A DNA stretch of 64,000 nt from Azoarcus sp. (lineage in GTDB: Bacteria; Pseudomonadota; Gammaproteobacteria; Burkholderiales; Rhodocyclaceae), in NCBI GenBank assembly GCA_031289095.1, contig JAITQD010000032.1:21959-85958 (forward strand). Reading direction: 5' to 3'. Under the pieces are notes generated by a model. It saw only the letters and a list, made by a program, of their open reading frames with translations, searched no databases and was not told the origin of the DNA. The position numbers and the translations under genes were made by a program. This document shows positions 52,926 to 63,726 of this stretch, in pieces (position 1 is the first letter of the stretch; each line of letters opens with the position of its first letter).

Positions 52926-53324
52926 TTTTGCTCTCCATGAGTTGTCTGGGATTGATGTTACCGAAAACGCCACCGCAATGACGTCACAGATATGCGATGG
53001 CTGTTGCCGCTCCAGGATGCGAATGCAACAGCGCAGCACCGAAAAATGGCATGGGTTGCATTTTGCCAGCATTTGTTTTTCGATGCAAAACTTTTTTGTT
53101 TTGGCAAGAGCAACTGAGAAATATCAACGCCCCCGGTACGGTTAAAAGAGATAACCGTCAGCAAAGAAGGTGGTGTGTGATGCGTATCCAGGTTTACTGC
53201 GTGACATTGACCGGGATGGTTTGCAGAACCCTCGTCGTGTTGGTGCGCGAGTTGCGCGTGAAAACTTTGCAGTCTCCGTGCATCGGGACGATCAGGCTGG
53301 GCGTTTTCATCGTAACTGACTCCG

Positions 53325-53480
53325 GTTTGAACCCCGCCCTTCAGGGCGGCGCGGAGCTTGAGACCCCGGCCTGAAGGCCGGGTTTCGACCGCAGGGGCGT
53401 TTCGAGAACCGCCCCTGATGGGAGGAGATGCAAACCTCTTTCAGGTTCATTTTGAGCGACAGGCATGAATGCCTGTCGCT
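53325..53480 (+). ncRNA. Candidate structured RNA, HEARO/IscB omega-RNA-like
   Basis: Four perfect hairpins: 53334-53349, 53365-53382, 53392-53417, 53456-53479; GGAGCUUGAG segment after the first hairpin. Confidence 0.45.
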
Positions 53481-53620
53481 AATGAGTTGCGCTCACGCCG
53501 TGCCGCTGTGCTCTTGGTATTTGTTAAAGATGACGTGAATAATCGGCCTTGTGTTGCCGCAAAAAGCGTGTCGCTGGCGTTTCGGACGCATGCGCGTGTT
53601 TTTGCGTTTGCTCATGATTT
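53481..53620 (+). pseudogene. Candidate decayed IscB N-terminus (PLMP-like) downstream of the structured RNA
   Basis: AVLLVFVKDDVNNRPCVAAKSVSLAFRTHARVFAF aligns loosely with the IscB start pattern VFVLDxxxxPLMPCxxxRARxLLxxGRARV. Confidence 0.3.
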
Positions 53621-53621
53621 T

Positions 53622-54542
53622 TCAGGCGCGCGGATGATGTTTCTGGTGTAGCTGTTTGAGGCGCTCGCGGGCGACGTGAGTATAGACCTGGGTGGTTGAG
53701 ATGTCGGCGTGCCCCAACAGCATTTGCACCACGCGCAGGTCGGCGCCATGGTTGAGCAAATGAGTGGCGAAGGCGTGACGCAGCACGTGCGGTGACGTCA
53801 AATGCGGCTCGATCCCGGCGTCGAACGCATATTGTTTGACGATGGCCCAGAATCTCTGCCGGGTCATGCCAGCGCCCAGGCGGGAAACGAATAGTTCGTC
53901 GCAGCTTCGGCCATTGAGCAGCGGCGGGCGCGCTTCGGCGAGATAGCGTTTCACCCAGTCGGCGGCGATTTCGCCGAGCGGCACCAGCCGTTCCTTGCTG
54001 CCTTTGCCGAGGATGCGCACGGTGCAGTCGCGGGTGTCGAGTGCAAAAATCTTGAGTCCGGTCAGTTCCGATACCCGCAGCCCGCTTGCGTACATGACTT
54101 CGAGCATGCAGCGATCACGCAGCCCGAACGCGCTGTCGGTGTCGGGCGCGGCGAGGAGCGCTTCCACCTGCGCCTCGCTCAGGGTGCGTGGGAATCTTTG
54201 TGTCGGCAATGGCGAGTCCAGTTTCAGGGTAGGGTCTTCGCTGATGCGCCCGTTGAGGCGGAGGTAGTGGTAATAGCGCCGCCATGCCGACAGCAGCCGG
54301 CGCTGGCTCGCCGGTCTGGCGCGCAGGCTGAATTCGGCGAGATAGGCGGCGAGGTCTTCGTTGGCGGCGTCGTCGATGCTCTTGTTGCGTCCTGCGAGCC
54401 AACGCCCGAAAAGCATCAGGTCGCTGCGATAGCCGGCCAGGGTGTTGCGCGCCAGGCCGTGTTCGAGCCATATCGTGTCGACGAATGCATCGAGTTCGCC
54501 GTGCAGGGCAGGGGACGTTTCGGGGCTGAACGGTGCCGTCAT
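53622..54542 (-). CDS. xerD: Tyrosine recombinase XerD
   Basis: [55 protein letters not shown]. Confidence 0.95.
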   Translation of the reverse strand: MTAPFSPETSPALHGELDAFVDTIWLEHGLARNTLAGYRSDLMLFGRWLAGRNKSIDDAANEDLAAYLAEFSLRARPASQRRLLSAWRRYYHYLRLNGRISEDPTLKLDSPLPTQRFPRTLSEAQVEALLAAPDTDSAFGLRDRCMLEVMYASGLRVSELTGLKIFALDTRDCTVRILGKGSKERLVPLGEIAADWVKRYLAEARPPLLNGRSCDELFVSRLGAGMTRQRFWAIVKQYAFDAGIEPHLTSPHVLRHAFATHLLNHGADLRVVQMLLGHADISTTQVYTHVARERLKQLHQKHHPRA

Positions 54543-54552
54543 GGCTTTCCGG

Positions 54553-55830
54553 TCAACGCCGAACCTCGCCGTTGCCGAATACGATCCACTTCTGGCTTGT
54601 CAGTCCTTCAAGGCCGACCGGGCCGCGCGCGTGGATTTTATCGGTGGAGATGCCGATTTCGGCCCCGAGTCCGTATTCAAAGCCGTCGGCGAAGCGGGTT
54701 GAGGCGTTGACCATCACCGAGGAGGAATCCACCTCGCGCAGAAAGCGCATGGCGCGGGTGTAGTTTTCGGTCACGATGGCTTCGGTATGCGCTGAACTGT
54801 AGGCGTTGATGTGGGCGATGGCTTCGTCCAGCCCGGCGACGACCTTGATGGCGATGATCGGGGCCAGGTATTCCTCGCGCCAGTCTTCTTCGCGCGCGGC
54901 GACGAGCTTCGCGCCGGCGATGGCCGCCTGGCGGATGATCGCCAGCGATTCTTCGCAACAGCGCATTTCCACCCCTTTGCCCGCCAGCATGGCGGCGAGC
55001 GCGGGCAGCGCCGACTGGGCCGCAGCGCGCGCCACCAGCAGCGATTCGGTGGTGTTGCAGGTGCCGTAGCGTTGCGTTTTGGCGTTTTCGACGATGGGCA
55101 CGATCTTGGCCGGATCGGCCTCGTCGTCGATATAGACGTGACAGTTGCCGTCGAGATGCTTGATGACCGGCACCCGAGCCTCGTTGGCGATACGCGCGAT
55201 CAGGCCCTTGCCGCCGCGCGGAACGATAACGTCGACGTATTCCGGCAGGGTGATGAGCGCGCCGACGGCGGCGCGGTCGGTGGTGTCGACGACCTGAATC
55301 GCGTGCTCAGGCAGCTTTGCTGCCCTGAGACCGGCGTGGACACAGGCGGCAATGGCCCGGTTGGATTCGATGGCCTCGCTGCCGCCGCGCAGGATCGCGG
55401 CGTTACCCGCTTTCAGGCACAGCGCGGCGGCGTCGGCGGTCACGTTGGGGCGGGCTTCGTAGATGATGCCGATCACCCCGAGCGGCACGCGCATTTTGCC
55501 GACCTGAATTCCCGATGGACGCTGGCGTACATCGGTGATTTCGCCCACCGGATCGGGCAGCGTGGCGACCTGTTCGAGTCCGGCGGCCATCGCCTCGACG
55601 CCTTTTTCGTTCAGGGTCAGGCGGTCGAGCATGGCAGGCTCGATACCCGCTGCGCGCGCTGCGGCAATATCCTGACCATTGGCGGCGATGAGCGCATTGC
55701 GCCGGGCGCGAATCTCCGCCGCCATGGCGGCGAGCGCCGTATTTTTTGCGCCGGTCGAGGCTGCCGCGATCAGACGTGAGGCGTCGCGCGCCTGACGGCC
55801 AAGGGTGTGCATGTAATGCTGGATGTCCAT
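54553..55830 (-). CDS. proA: Gamma-glutamyl phosphate reductase
   Basis: [52 protein letters not shown]-like motif. Confidence 0.96.
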   Translation of the reverse strand: MDIQHYMHTLGRQARDASRLIAAASTGAKNTALAAMAAEIRARRNALIAANGQDIAAARAAGIEPAMLDRLTLNEKGVEAMAAGLEQVATLPDPVGEITDVRQRPSGIQVGKMRVPLGVIGIIYEARPNVTADAAALCLKAGNAAILRGGSEAIESNRAIAACVHAGLRAAKLPEHAIQVVDTTDRAAVGALITLPEYVDVIVPRGGKGLIARIANEARVPVIKHLDGNCHVYIDDEADPAKIVPIVENAKTQRYGTCNTTESLLVARAAAQSALPALAAMLAGKGVEMRCCEESLAIIRQAAIAGAKLVAAREEDWREEYLAPIIAIKVVAGLDEAIAHINAYSSAHTEAIVTENYTRAMRFLREVDSSSVMVNASTRFADGFEYGLGAEIGISTDKIHARGPVGLEGLTSQKWIVFGNGEVRR

Positions 55831-55966
55831 TTTGGCGTGTTGCGGGTAAAAAAAGGATTAGAGCACCGAACGCGGATGTCGTGTCCCGGATGGGCGCGAA
55901 ATATGCGTTGCGGGGCACAGCGCCGTCCCTGCGGGAGGCGAGCAATTCCGGAGTGCGCAGGGGCCT

Positions 55967-56977
55967 TTACTCGTTGTCCGGCTTGCCGTACAGAAGTTTG
56001 TCGACCTGTTCGGTGATGTGCTCCGAAAGCCGGGGCAACAGGGTTGTGCGCAAGTGCACGAGCGCCTCGGTGCGCAGACGCTCGTTGAGCTTGGCGATTT
56101 CGCGCATGAGCAGCGATGGCAGCTCCTCGCGCATCCAGGTTTCGACCGCGCCGACGATGAAGGTGTCGAGCTGCCTGAGGTCTTCAGCGATGGCCTGCAC
56201 CCGCGTTTGCGTGATGACCGGTTCGGCTGGCTGCGGCGCGGATGCCGCCGTCTGCGGCGGTTGCAGCGACGACGGTCTCGGCTGAGGCGCAGGTGGACGG
56301 ATGGCGGGCGTGGTGGCCTGGGTTTGCGACGCGAGGATGCGCGCAGCCAACCCGGTTTGCAGTGCTATTGGCGGGGGCGACACGATCGACCGCACGATGG
56401 TGGCGGACGGGATGAGCGTCGTCAGTCCGGCTTGCGGCGGCGGTGCTGCGGAACGAGGCGGAACGGCGGTGACAGGCGTCACACGCGGGGGCGGTGCGGT
56501 TTGTGGTGTCACACGCGGGGGCGGTGCGGTTTGTGGTGTCACACGCGGGGGCGGTGCGGTTTGCGGCGTCACACGCGGGGGCGGTGCGGTTTGCGGCGTC
56601 ACACGCGGGGGCGGTGCGGTTTGCGGCGTTACACGCGGGGGCGGTGCGGTTTGTGGCGTCACGCGCGGGGGTGGCGTGGCTGCGGGCGGAACCCGTGGCG
56701 GGGAGGGCTGCGGTGTCAATCCCGCGCGCGGCGGCGGTGCGACCGGGCGGGTGGGTTGCGCGACGGGTGTTTCCGGGGCGGGGGCGGGCGGCGCGGCGGA
56801 TTCGCCAAGGTCGAAGATGACTTCGGTCAGGACGGGCAGATCGTCGCCGGTGCCGTCGTTGTCGGGGTCTTCGCCATGCAGGCGCAGCAAGGCGTTGGCC
56901 TCGTTGATCAGGGTGTTGGCGACGTCCAGTTCGTTTTCGCCAAGGGGAATGCCTGGCGGGCGGGAGCGGGTAATCAT
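55967..56977 (-). CDS. Hypothetical protein with proline-rich tandem-repeat linker
   Basis: Non-repetitive N- and C-terminal regions flank seven near-identical PPPRVTPQTA units; stop/start overlap with holC. Confidence 0.75.
   Translation of the reverse strand: MITRSRPPGIPLGENELDVANTLINEANALLRLHGEDPDNDGTGDDLPVLTEVIFDLGESAAPPAPAPETPVAQPTRPVAPPPRAGLTPQPSPPRVPPAATPPPRVTPQTAPPPRVTPQTAPPPRVTPQTAPPPRVTPQTAPPPRVTPQTAPPPRVTPQTAPPPRVTPVTAVPPRSAAPPPQAGLTTLIPSATIVRSIVSPPPIALQTGLAARILASQTQATTPAIRPPAPQPRPSSLQPPQTAASAPQPAEPVITQTRVQAIAEDLRQLDTFIVGAVETWMREELPSLLMREIAKLNERLRTEALVHLRTTLLPRLSEHITEQVDKLLYGKPDNE
56476..56686. repeat. 30-bp coding tandem repeat, about 7 units
   Basis: Repeated unit cacacgcgggggcggtgcggtttg(t/c)gg(t/c)gt, nearly identical at the DNA level. 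Confidence 0.9.
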
Positions 56978-57408
56978 AGGGTGATCCTACGCTCGGCATC
57001 GAACGCTTTGAGCGGAAATTGTTGTTGTTTGTAATGTATCCAGCGTGCGCGCGCGGGTGCGCGCTCGTTTTCGCTATTGCCGATGATTTCGATCAGCATG
57101 CGAAAACGCTCGCAGGCGACGGGAAGCGCAGCGGCAAGGTTGAAGAGCAGGTCGGTGTGCGGCCATTGGGTTTCGCCAGCAACGGCGATGAACACAGGGG
57201 TTTCCGGCGTCAGCGGCGAGCCGCTCAATACGTGCGGGATGAAGCTGCCAGGTTCCGCTGTCCAAAGCTGGCGGTCGAGCTGCTGCGCCAGGGCTGCGTC
57301 CGGGCTGACGACGACCACCCGGCGACCGCCGCGATGCGCGTTGCCGATGAGTTCGCAGGCAAGGGCGAGCGGATCGCGGGCGTTGTGGTAGAACTGGACG
57401 CTCGTCAC
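56974..57408 (-). CDS. holC: DNA polymerase III subunit chi
   Basis: VTSVQFYHNARDPLALACELIGNAHRGGRRVVVVSPD... LDRQLWTAEPGSFIPHVL; GTG start. Confidence 0.88.
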   Translation of the reverse strand: MTSVQFYHNARDPLALACELIGNAHRGGRRVVVVSPDAALAQQLDRQLWTAEPGSFIPHVLSGSPLTPETPVFIAVAGETQWPHTDLLFNLAAALPVACERFRMLIEIIGNSENERAPARARWIHYKQQQFPLKAFDAERRITL

Positions 57409-57422
57409 AGTATTGCCCGGTG

Positions 57423-58949
57423 TCAGTGCTGTTTGCGCGCATTGGCGCGCGCGAGCAGAAATTCGGCGAGCAGCGGCAGTGGCCGTCCGGTGGAGCCTTT
57501 GGCTTCGCCCGATAACCAGGCGGTGCCCGCGATGTCGAGATGTGCCCATTTGTACGCTTTGGCGAAGCGCGACAGAAAGGCCGCCGCCGTGATCGCGCCG
57601 CCGTAGCGCCCGCCGATGTTGGCCATGTCGGCGAAGTTGCTCTTGAGCAAATCCTGGTATTCCTCCCACAGCGGTAGCCGCCAGAGGCGATCGCCAGCGT
57701 CGATGCCGCGTTGTGTCAGTTCGTCGGCGAGTTCGTCGTCAGTGGCGAACAGACCGCTCGGAATTTTGCCCAGGGCGACGACGCAGGCGCCGGTGAGGGT
57801 GGCGATGTCGATGACGCAGGCGGGCTTGAAGCGTTCGGCATAGGTGAGGGCGTCGCACAAAATGAGACGGCCTTCCGCGTCGGTGTTGAGAATTTCGATG
57901 GTCTGGCCCGAGAGCGAGCGCACGATGTCGCCGGGGCGGGTGGAGTTGCCGTCGGGCATGTTTTCGGTGGCGGGGACGATGCCGATGACGTCGAGCGGCA
58001 GCGCCAGGGCCGCGATGGTTTTGAAGACGCCGATGACGCTTGCGCCGCCGCACATGTCGTATTTCATTTCGTCCATGTCGGCCCCCGGTTTGAGGGAGAT
58101 GCCGCCGGAGTCGAAAGTGATGCCTTTGCCGACGAGCACCACCGGGTGCGATTTTGCTTTGCTGCCTTTGTTTTTGTGCGGTTTGTCGCCTTGGTAGCGC
58201 ATGACGATGAAGCGCGGGCTTTGTTTTGCGCCGCGCGCGACCGCGAGAAAGGCGTCCATGCCGAGCTTTTCCATGTCGTCGCGTTCGAGGATGTCGACTT
58301 CAAATTTGTATTGTTTACCCAGGTCATGCGCGACGTCGGCGAGGTGGGCGGGTGTGCAGATATTTGCGCCGAGGTTGCCTAGGTCTTTCGCCAGGGCCAT
58401 GCCTTCTGCAATGGCCTGGCCTTGGCGCACTGCTTCTTCCAGTGTTTTGTCGGCGGCGGGGAGGATGAAGGCGACTTTGTCGACGCCGTGCTTTTTTGGG
58501 TGTTTTTTTTCGGCGCGGGCGGGTGCGAAATGGTATGCGCCGTCGGCAACGATGCGGCTTGCCTGCCGCAGCGCCCAGGCGGTGTCGCGCCCCGGCGGGA
58601 GGGTTGCTTCGTCGAACGCAATGGCGGCATCTTTTGCGGCGGTTGCCGCCAGTGCCTTGCCGATGGCGGTGAAGGCTTCGCGCCAGGGTTTGTCGCCGAA
58701 CACATCGGGCGGGCCAAAGTTGACCAGCAGCACCCGTTCGGCGGCGACGCCGTCGAGGCCGTGCAGGAGCAGGGTAGAGCCGGCCTTGTCGCCGAGTTCG
58801 CCGCCGGAGATGAGCCGGGAGAGTTTTCCCTGACTGGCTTCGTCTACGACGAGGCTGGCCGGGGGAAGGGGATTGCCGGTAAAGGCGGGGAGAATGAGAA
58901 GTCCCGTGCGGAATCGCTCGGGGGGCGTGGTCTTTATGGTAGATTCCAC
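57423..58949 (-). CDS. pepA: Leucyl aminopeptidase
   Basis: VGKGITFDSGGISLKPGADMDEMKYDMCGGASV; NTDAEGRLILCDALTYAE. Confidence 0.96.
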   Translation of the reverse strand: MESTIKTTPPERFRTGLLILPAFTGNPLPPASLVVDEASQGKLSRLISGGELGDKAGSTLLLHGLDGVAAERVLLVNFGPPDVFGDKPWREAFTAIGKALAATAAKDAAIAFDEATLPPGRDTAWALRQASRIVADGAYHFAPARAEKKHPKKHGVDKVAFILPAADKTLEEAVRQGQAIAEGMALAKDLGNLGANICTPAHLADVAHDLGKQYKFEVDILERDDMEKLGMDAFLAVARGAKQSPRFIVMRYQGDKPHKNKGSKAKSHPVVLVGKGITFDSGGISLKPGADMDEMKYDMCGGASVIGVFKTIAALALPLDVIGIVPATENMPDGNSTRPGDIVRSLSGQTIEILNTDAEGRLILCDALTYAERFKPACVIDIATLTGACVVALGKIPSGLFATDDELADELTQRGIDAGDRLWRLPLWEEYQDLLKSNFADMANIGGRYGGAITAAAFLSRFAKAYKWAHLDIAGTAWLSGEAKGSTGRPLPLLAEFLLARANARKQH

Positions 58950-59099
58950 GGGCTTCGCTCCTGAAAAACCTGGCTGGCGCGAGACCGTACGATATGTCGG
59001 GTGCGCCGGGCGGAAATGGGTTGCAATTATGTTCCGTTCCAGCGGGTTCCGTCAAAAAAACACCGCCTTTCCCCTGAACTTTCATTCGGTTATCGAGCA

Positions 59100-60245
59100 A
59101 TGATCTTTCGCCGCACCCTGCAACGGGAATTTACGCATGCAGCGGGGGCGGTGTTCATCGTGCTGTTCATGGTGTTGATCACCATTGTGCTGATTCGTTT
59201 GCTCGGGCAGGCCGCCGGGGGGAGGGTGCCCGCCGATGCGGTGCTGGCGCTGATTGGTTTCGGTTCGCTGGTGGATTTGCCCATCGTCCTGACGCTGACG
59301 GTGTTTCTTGGCGTGTTGTTGTCGTTGTCGCGCGGTTACCGCGATTCCGAGATGGTGGTGTGGTTTTCCGCCGGTATGCCGCTGACGGCCTGGATTGCGC
59401 CGGTGATGCGGTTTGCGTTTCCGCTGGTGCTGGTGATTGGCGGCGTGACGATGTTTCTCGGCCCTTGGGCGAATCAGAAAAGCGCCGAATACCGCGTTCA
59501 GCTTGAAAGCCGCGACGATACCCAGCGCATCGCGCCCGGCGTGTTCCGCGAGTCTTCCGGCGCGCGGCGGGTGTTTTTTGTCGAGATCGGTGCGGGCGGC
59601 GACGGCAAGGTGAGCAATGTTTTTGTGAGCGAGGAAAAGGACGGTCGTCTGACCGTGGTCGTGGCTTCCCAAGGCTCACTCCATACCGACGCAGAAGGCA
59701 ATCGCTACGTGGTGCTCGAACGGGGGCGCCGTTACGATGGACGTCCAGGAACGCCCGAATACCGGGTGATGATTTTCGACCGCTATCAGTTGCGCATCGA
59801 GTCGAACCAGCAGTCCGTCGGCCCTTCCAAGATGCGTGCGAAGCCGACGCTTGAATTGCTCCGCACGCCTATTCGCGCGCGCGCGCTCGGCGAGCTGACT
59901 TTCCGTGTCAGCACGCCGCTGGCGGCGCTGTTTCTGGCCTTGCTGGCGATTCCGCTTTCTTTCGTCAACCCGCGAGCGGGGCGCACTAGTAACCTGTTGT
60001 TGGCGATTTTCATTTATCTGATCTACAACAATGCCATTCTTGTGTGCCAGTCCTGGGTGTCGCAAGAGCGCATGCCGTTCTCGCTCGGCCTGCTGCTGCC
60101 GCATTTGCTGGCTTTCGCATTGTTGGCGCTGCTTTTCTATTGCCGTCTTGCGGTGACGCCGATCTGGCGTCGTCGCGCAAATAAGACGCCGCCGGAGCCG
60201 TCTGCGTCTGTGGAAAGCGCCGAACCGGAAAGGGGTGAGTCGTGA
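59100..60245 (+). CDS. lptF: LPS export ABC transporter permease LptF
   Basis: MIFRRTLQREFTHAAGAVFIVLFMVLITIVLIRLLGQAAGGRVPADAV. Confidence 0.94.
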   Translation: MIFRRTLQREFTHAAGAVFIVLFMVLITIVLIRLLGQAAGGRVPADAVLALIGFGSLVDLPIVLTLTVFLGVLLSLSRGYRDSEMVVWFSAGMPLTAWIAPVMRFAFPLVLVIGGVTMFLGPWANQKSAEYRVQLESRDDTQRIAPGVFRESSGARRVFFVEIGAGGDGKVSNVFVSEEKDGRLTVVVASQGSLHTDAEGNRYVVLERGRRYDGRPGTPEYRVMIFDRYQLRIESNQQSVGPSKMRAKPTLELLRTPIRARALGELTFRVSTPLAALFLALLAIPLSFVNPRAGRTSNLLLAIFIYLIYNNAILVCQSWVSQERMPFSLGLLLPHLLAFALLALLFYCRLAVTPIWRRRANKTPPEPSASVESAEPERGES

Positions 60246-61330
60246 ATCGCATCCTGCTCGGGTATTTCGCGCGCGAAATTTACGGTGCTACCCTGATGGT
60301 GCTGGTGGCCTTTCTTGGGCTATTTGCTTTTTTCGATTTTGTCAACGAACTCGACAACATCGGCAAGGACGGCTATCAGATCTATCATGCGCTGCTGTAT
60401 GTAGCGATGATCGTGCCTGGCCGGGTGTACGAATTACTGCCGGTGGCGGTGCTGATCGGTTCGCTTTATGCCCTGACGACGCTCGCCCGCCATTCCGAAA
60501 TTACGGTGATGCGCGCTTCCGGCCTTTCGACGACGACGATGTTGTGGATGCTGGGGCTGGTCGGCTGTGTGCCGGTGGTGCTGACCTTTATCGTCGGCGA
60601 ATACGTTGCGCCGCCCGCTGAGAGCGCGGCGCAGCAATGGCGGCTTACGGCGACCAATTCGACGGTTTCGCAGCAATTGCGCTCGGGGTTGTGGGTGAAG
60701 GATGGCCGTCGCGTGGTGAATGTGCGCACGCTGCAACCGGATCGCAGCATGGAACGGGTGCGAGTCTACACTTTCGACGACGACGGCGCGCTAAACTCGA
60801 TTTCGGAGGCCGAGCACGGTGAATACGTCAAGGAACTGGAAGGTGATGGTTATTGGCGTCTCTCCGGTGTAACGCAGACGGCGTTTTCCGACGACCACGC
60901 GACGCTGACTTCGCCGCCCGTGCTGATCTGGCAATCTGCGCTGACCCCCGAGGTGTTGAGCGTGCTGATGGTGCAGCCCGAGCGGATGTCGGTTGCCAAT
61001 CTGTGGGCCTATATCCGCCATCTGCGCGACAACCAGCAAAGTTCGGAGCGCTACGAGATTGCGTTGTGGAAAAAGCTTATCGCGCCTTTTGCTTCCCTGG
61101 TGATGCTGGCGCTGGCGCTGCCGTTTGCGTTGACCCATGAGCGTAGCGGCGGTGTGAGCGTCAAGGTGTTTCTGGGGGTGATGCTCGGCGTGGGTTTTTA
61201 CCTGCTCAACGGTTTGTTTTCCAGTCTCGGTCTGATCAATTCGTGGACGCCGCTGATGGCGGCGGTCACGCCCAGCCTGTTGTTTCTTGCGGCGGCTGCG
61301 GTGATGCTCTATATGGTGGAGCGGCGGTAA
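60242..61330 (+). CDS. lptG: LPS export ABC transporter permease LptG
   Basis: LGYFAREIYGATLMVLVAFLGLFAFFDFVNELDNIGKDGYQIYHALLYVAMIVPGRVYELLPVAVLIG. Confidence 0.94.
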   Translation: MNRILLGYFAREIYGATLMVLVAFLGLFAFFDFVNELDNIGKDGYQIYHALLYVAMIVPGRVYELLPVAVLIGSLYALTTLARHSEITVMRASGLSTTTMLWMLGLVGCVPVVLTFIVGEYVAPPAESAAQQWRLTATNSTVSQQLRSGLWVKDGRRVVNVRTLQPDRSMERVRVYTFDDDGALNSISEAEHGEYVKELEGDGYWRLSGVTQTAFSDDHATLTSPPVLIWQSALTPEVLSVLMVQPERMSVANLWAYIRHLRDNQQSSERYEIALWKKLIAPFASLVMLALALPFALTHERSGGVSVKVFLGVMLGVGFYLLNGLFSSLGLINSWTPLMAAVTPSLLFLAAAAVMLYMVERR

Positions 61331-61375
61331 GAAAATGGGTCGGTCATAGTTTCAGGGTCACGTTTTCATGGCAAC

Positions 61376-61404
61376 AAAAAACGGGGCCAGCGGCCCCGTT
61401 TTTT
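61376..61404. terminator. Bidirectional terminator between lptG and rplS
   Basis: aaaaaacggggccagcggccccgtttttt between convergent genes. Confidence 0.92.
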
Positions 61405-61421
61405 GATGTTTCCGGACGAAA

Positions 61422-61820
61422 TCAGTTGCCGGCAGTCTGTTTCCGGCTGGCGGCGGCCTTGTAGTCGAGCTTTTCCTTGATCCGCGCCGACTTGCCGGAA
61501 CGGCTGCGCAGGTAGTAGAGCTTGGCGCGGCGCACGTCGCCGCGGCGCTTGACTTCGATGGAGGCCACCAGCGGGGAATAGGTTTGGAACGTCCGCTCCA
61601 CGCCTTCGCCGGAGGAAATCTTGCGCACGATGAAGGATGAGTTGAGGCCGCGATTGCGCTTGGCGATGACCACGCCTTCATAGGCTTGCAGACGCTCGCG
61701 CGTGCCTTCCTTGACCTTGACCTGTACGACCACGGTGTCGCCGGGGGCGAACTCGGGTTGGGGCTTGCCGCCGGTCAGACGGGCGATTTCTTCCTGTTCA
61801 AGTTGCTGGATCAGATTCAT
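61422..61820 (-). CDS. rplS: 50S ribosomal protein L19
   Basis: [63 protein letters not shown]. Confidence 0.97.
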   Translation of the reverse strand: MNLIQQLEQEEIARLTGGKPQPEFAPGDTVVVQVKVKEGTRERLQAYEGVVIAKRNRGLNSSFIVRKISSGEGVERTFQTYSPLVASIEVKRRGDVRRAKLYYLRSRSGKSARIKEKLDYKAAASRKQTAGN

Positions 61821-61904
61821 GGTGCGATTTTCCTATCGTTCAATGGCCGTTGGCCTGGCGCGCAGAGCAGGCAAATGAGCAGGCAAATGCCTGATGCGCG
61901 CGGT

Positions 61905-62729
61905 TTATGCAAGTTCCTCTGGCCCAAAGGCTGAGGCTTGCGCTTGATGCTCCCGCTGGAATTCTTCCAGAAGGCGCAATTCTTCCTTATCCAGTCCCCG
62001 TTCGGCAAGCAGATCGGGACGGCGCAGCCAGGTGCGGCCCAATGCCTGCTTGTGCCGCCAGCGGCGGATCAGTGCGTGGTTGCCGGAAAGCAGCACTTCC
62101 GGCGCCCGTTCGTTTTCATAGACTTCTGGCCGCGTGTAGTGCGGACAGTCCAGCAGGCCGGCGACGAAAGAATCTTCTTGCGCCGATCCGGCATCGTTCA
62201 GCGCGCCCGGCAACTGGCGCACCATGGCGTCGATGAGCGCCATCGCCGCCAGTTCGCCGCCTGAGAGGACGAAATCGCCGAGCGAGATTTCTTCATCCAC
62301 GGCGCGGTCAAGCAGGCGCTGGTCGATGCCTTCGTAGCGCCCGCAAAGCAGGATCAACCCCGGCTTGCGCGCCAGTTCCATCACTTTGCCGTGCGTGAGC
62401 GGCACGCCTTGCGGCGACAGATAGATGAGCGGCCCGGTGAGGCCGAGCGTCTCATTTTGTCGTCCGCGCGCCCGTGCAATGCCCTGCGCCAGCGGTTCAG
62501 CCAGCATCACCATGCCGGGGCCGCCTCCGTAGGGGCGGTCATCGACGGTGCGATGCGGGTCGTTCGTAAACTCGCGCGGATCATGGAAGGCGATGTGGTA
62601 CAGCTCGCGTTCCAGGGCCCGCCGGGTGATGCCGCTGCCGGTGAGGGCGGCGAACATTTCGGGGAAGAGCGTGATGACGTCGTAACGGCGTGCGCCATCG
62701 GGCATCGGCGTCACTTCGTTGGTGTGCAT
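61905..62729 (-). CDS. trmD: tRNA (guanine-N1)-methyltransferase TrmD
   Basis: [63 protein letters not shown]. Confidence 0.96.
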   Translation of the reverse strand: MHTNEVTPMPDGARRYDVITLFPEMFAALTGSGITRRALERELYHIAFHDPREFTNDPHRTVDDRPYGGGPGMVMLAEPLAQGIARARGRQNETLGLTGPLIYLSPQGVPLTHGKVMELARKPGLILLCGRYEGIDQRLLDRAVDEEISLGDFVLSGGELAAMALIDAMVRQLPGALNDAGSAQEDSFVAGLLDCPHYTRPEVYENERAPEVLLSGNHALIRRWRHKQALGRTWLRRPDLLAERGLDKEELRLLEEFQREHQAQASAFGPEELA

Positions 62730-62737
62730 CGCGCTTT

Positions 62738-63244
62738 TCACCAGTCTTTTTGCCATGCCGTGCGTATTGTTCGCTCGGTAATGTCGATGTCGTTCACATA
62801 GGCGGCCACGAACGGAATCAGGCGTTCCGTGTCGCCGTCGCGCACCTGGAGCACGTCGTGCGCGCCAGTGGAGATGAGTCCGGCGACTTCGCCCAGCATT
62901 TCGCCCGCTTCGTCGCGCACTGTCATGCCCACGAGGTCGCCCCAGTAGTATTCGTCGTCCCCGGTGTCGGGCAGGGCTTCGCGCGGCGCGGCGATGTACC
63001 AGCCGGCGAGCGCCTGCGCCGCGTCGCGGTCGGCGATGCCTTCGAGGCTGGCAACCAGACCTTTGCCATGCGCCTGACTGCCGTGCAAGGCATACTGCTT
63101 CCATTCGGCTGCGGGGGTTCCGTCCGTGGGGGCGATCCACCAATGCGACATCTTCTGCCACGACAGCGAATCGTCACCAAACGTTTGCAGCTTGAACCAG
63201 CCCTTGACGCCAAAAGGGGCGGCGATGCGCCCCAGTACGATCAT
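62738..63244 (-). CDS. rimM: Ribosome maturation factor RimM
   Basis: [61 protein letters not shown]. Confidence 0.95.
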   Translation of the reverse strand: MIVLGRIAAPFGVKGWFKLQTFGDDSLSWQKMSHWWIAPTDGTPAAEWKQYALHGSQAHGKGLVASLEGIADRDAAQALAGWYIAAPREALPDTGDDEYYWGDLVGMTVRDEAGEMLGEVAGLISTGAHDVLQVRDGDTERLIPFVAAYVNDIDITERTIRTAWQKDW

Positions 63245-63249
63245 GCGGT

Positions 63250-63516
63250 TCAGACGGCGATCTGTTGCTGTCCGGCCTTGGCGTTTTGCTTGACCAGACG
63301 GGCGACCGTTGGTGACAGGCGCGCGCCGTGCTCTTTCCAGTAGGCGAGGCGTTCGCTGTTGATGGAAAGCGATTGCGCGTTTCCGGTGGCGACCGGGTTG
63401 TAGAAGCCGACGCGCTCGATGAAGCGACCATCTCGGCGGTTGCGCGAATCGGCGGCAACGATGTTGTAGAAGGGGCGCTTCTTGGCGCCGCCACGGGCAA
63501 GGCGAATGACGACCAT
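63250..63516 (-). CDS. rpsP: 30S ribosomal protein S16
   Basis: [41 protein letters not shown]. Confidence 0.97.
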   Translation of the reverse strand: MVVIRLARGGAKKRPFYNIVAADSRNRRDGRFIERVGFYNPVATGNAQSLSINSERLAYWKEHGARLSPTVARLVKQNAKAGQQQIAV

Positions 63517-63615
63517 CTGGATGTCCTGACGTATTGATGCACGAAAAACGGCGAAGTATAGAGAGTTTGTCTGGCTGCGGCAAGAGGCGTAGTTGGCTGT
63601 TGGTGCGCTGGCCGG

Positions 63616-63726
63616 TGGCGGGTGTGCTTTTGAAAGATCTGCGCAACTCGCTTGTGTGAAATGCCCTTCGGGTGCTGGCCGTAACCATTCCGACAGGCAA
63701 AACTCCCCCGGCCAGCTTGCGGATGG
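63616..63726. repeat. Dispersed repeat (copy B, lacking the right arm)
   Basis: ggcgggtgtgcttttgaaag...gcgcaactcgct...tgaaatgcccttcggg...ggccgt.acca..ccgac...cagcttgcggatg matches copy A at 19662-19776. Confidence 0.8.

Noticed and set aside
56476-56686. Regular 30-bp repeat considered as a CRISPR array
   Set aside because: Units are contiguous without unique spacers and lie in frame inside a coding sequence.
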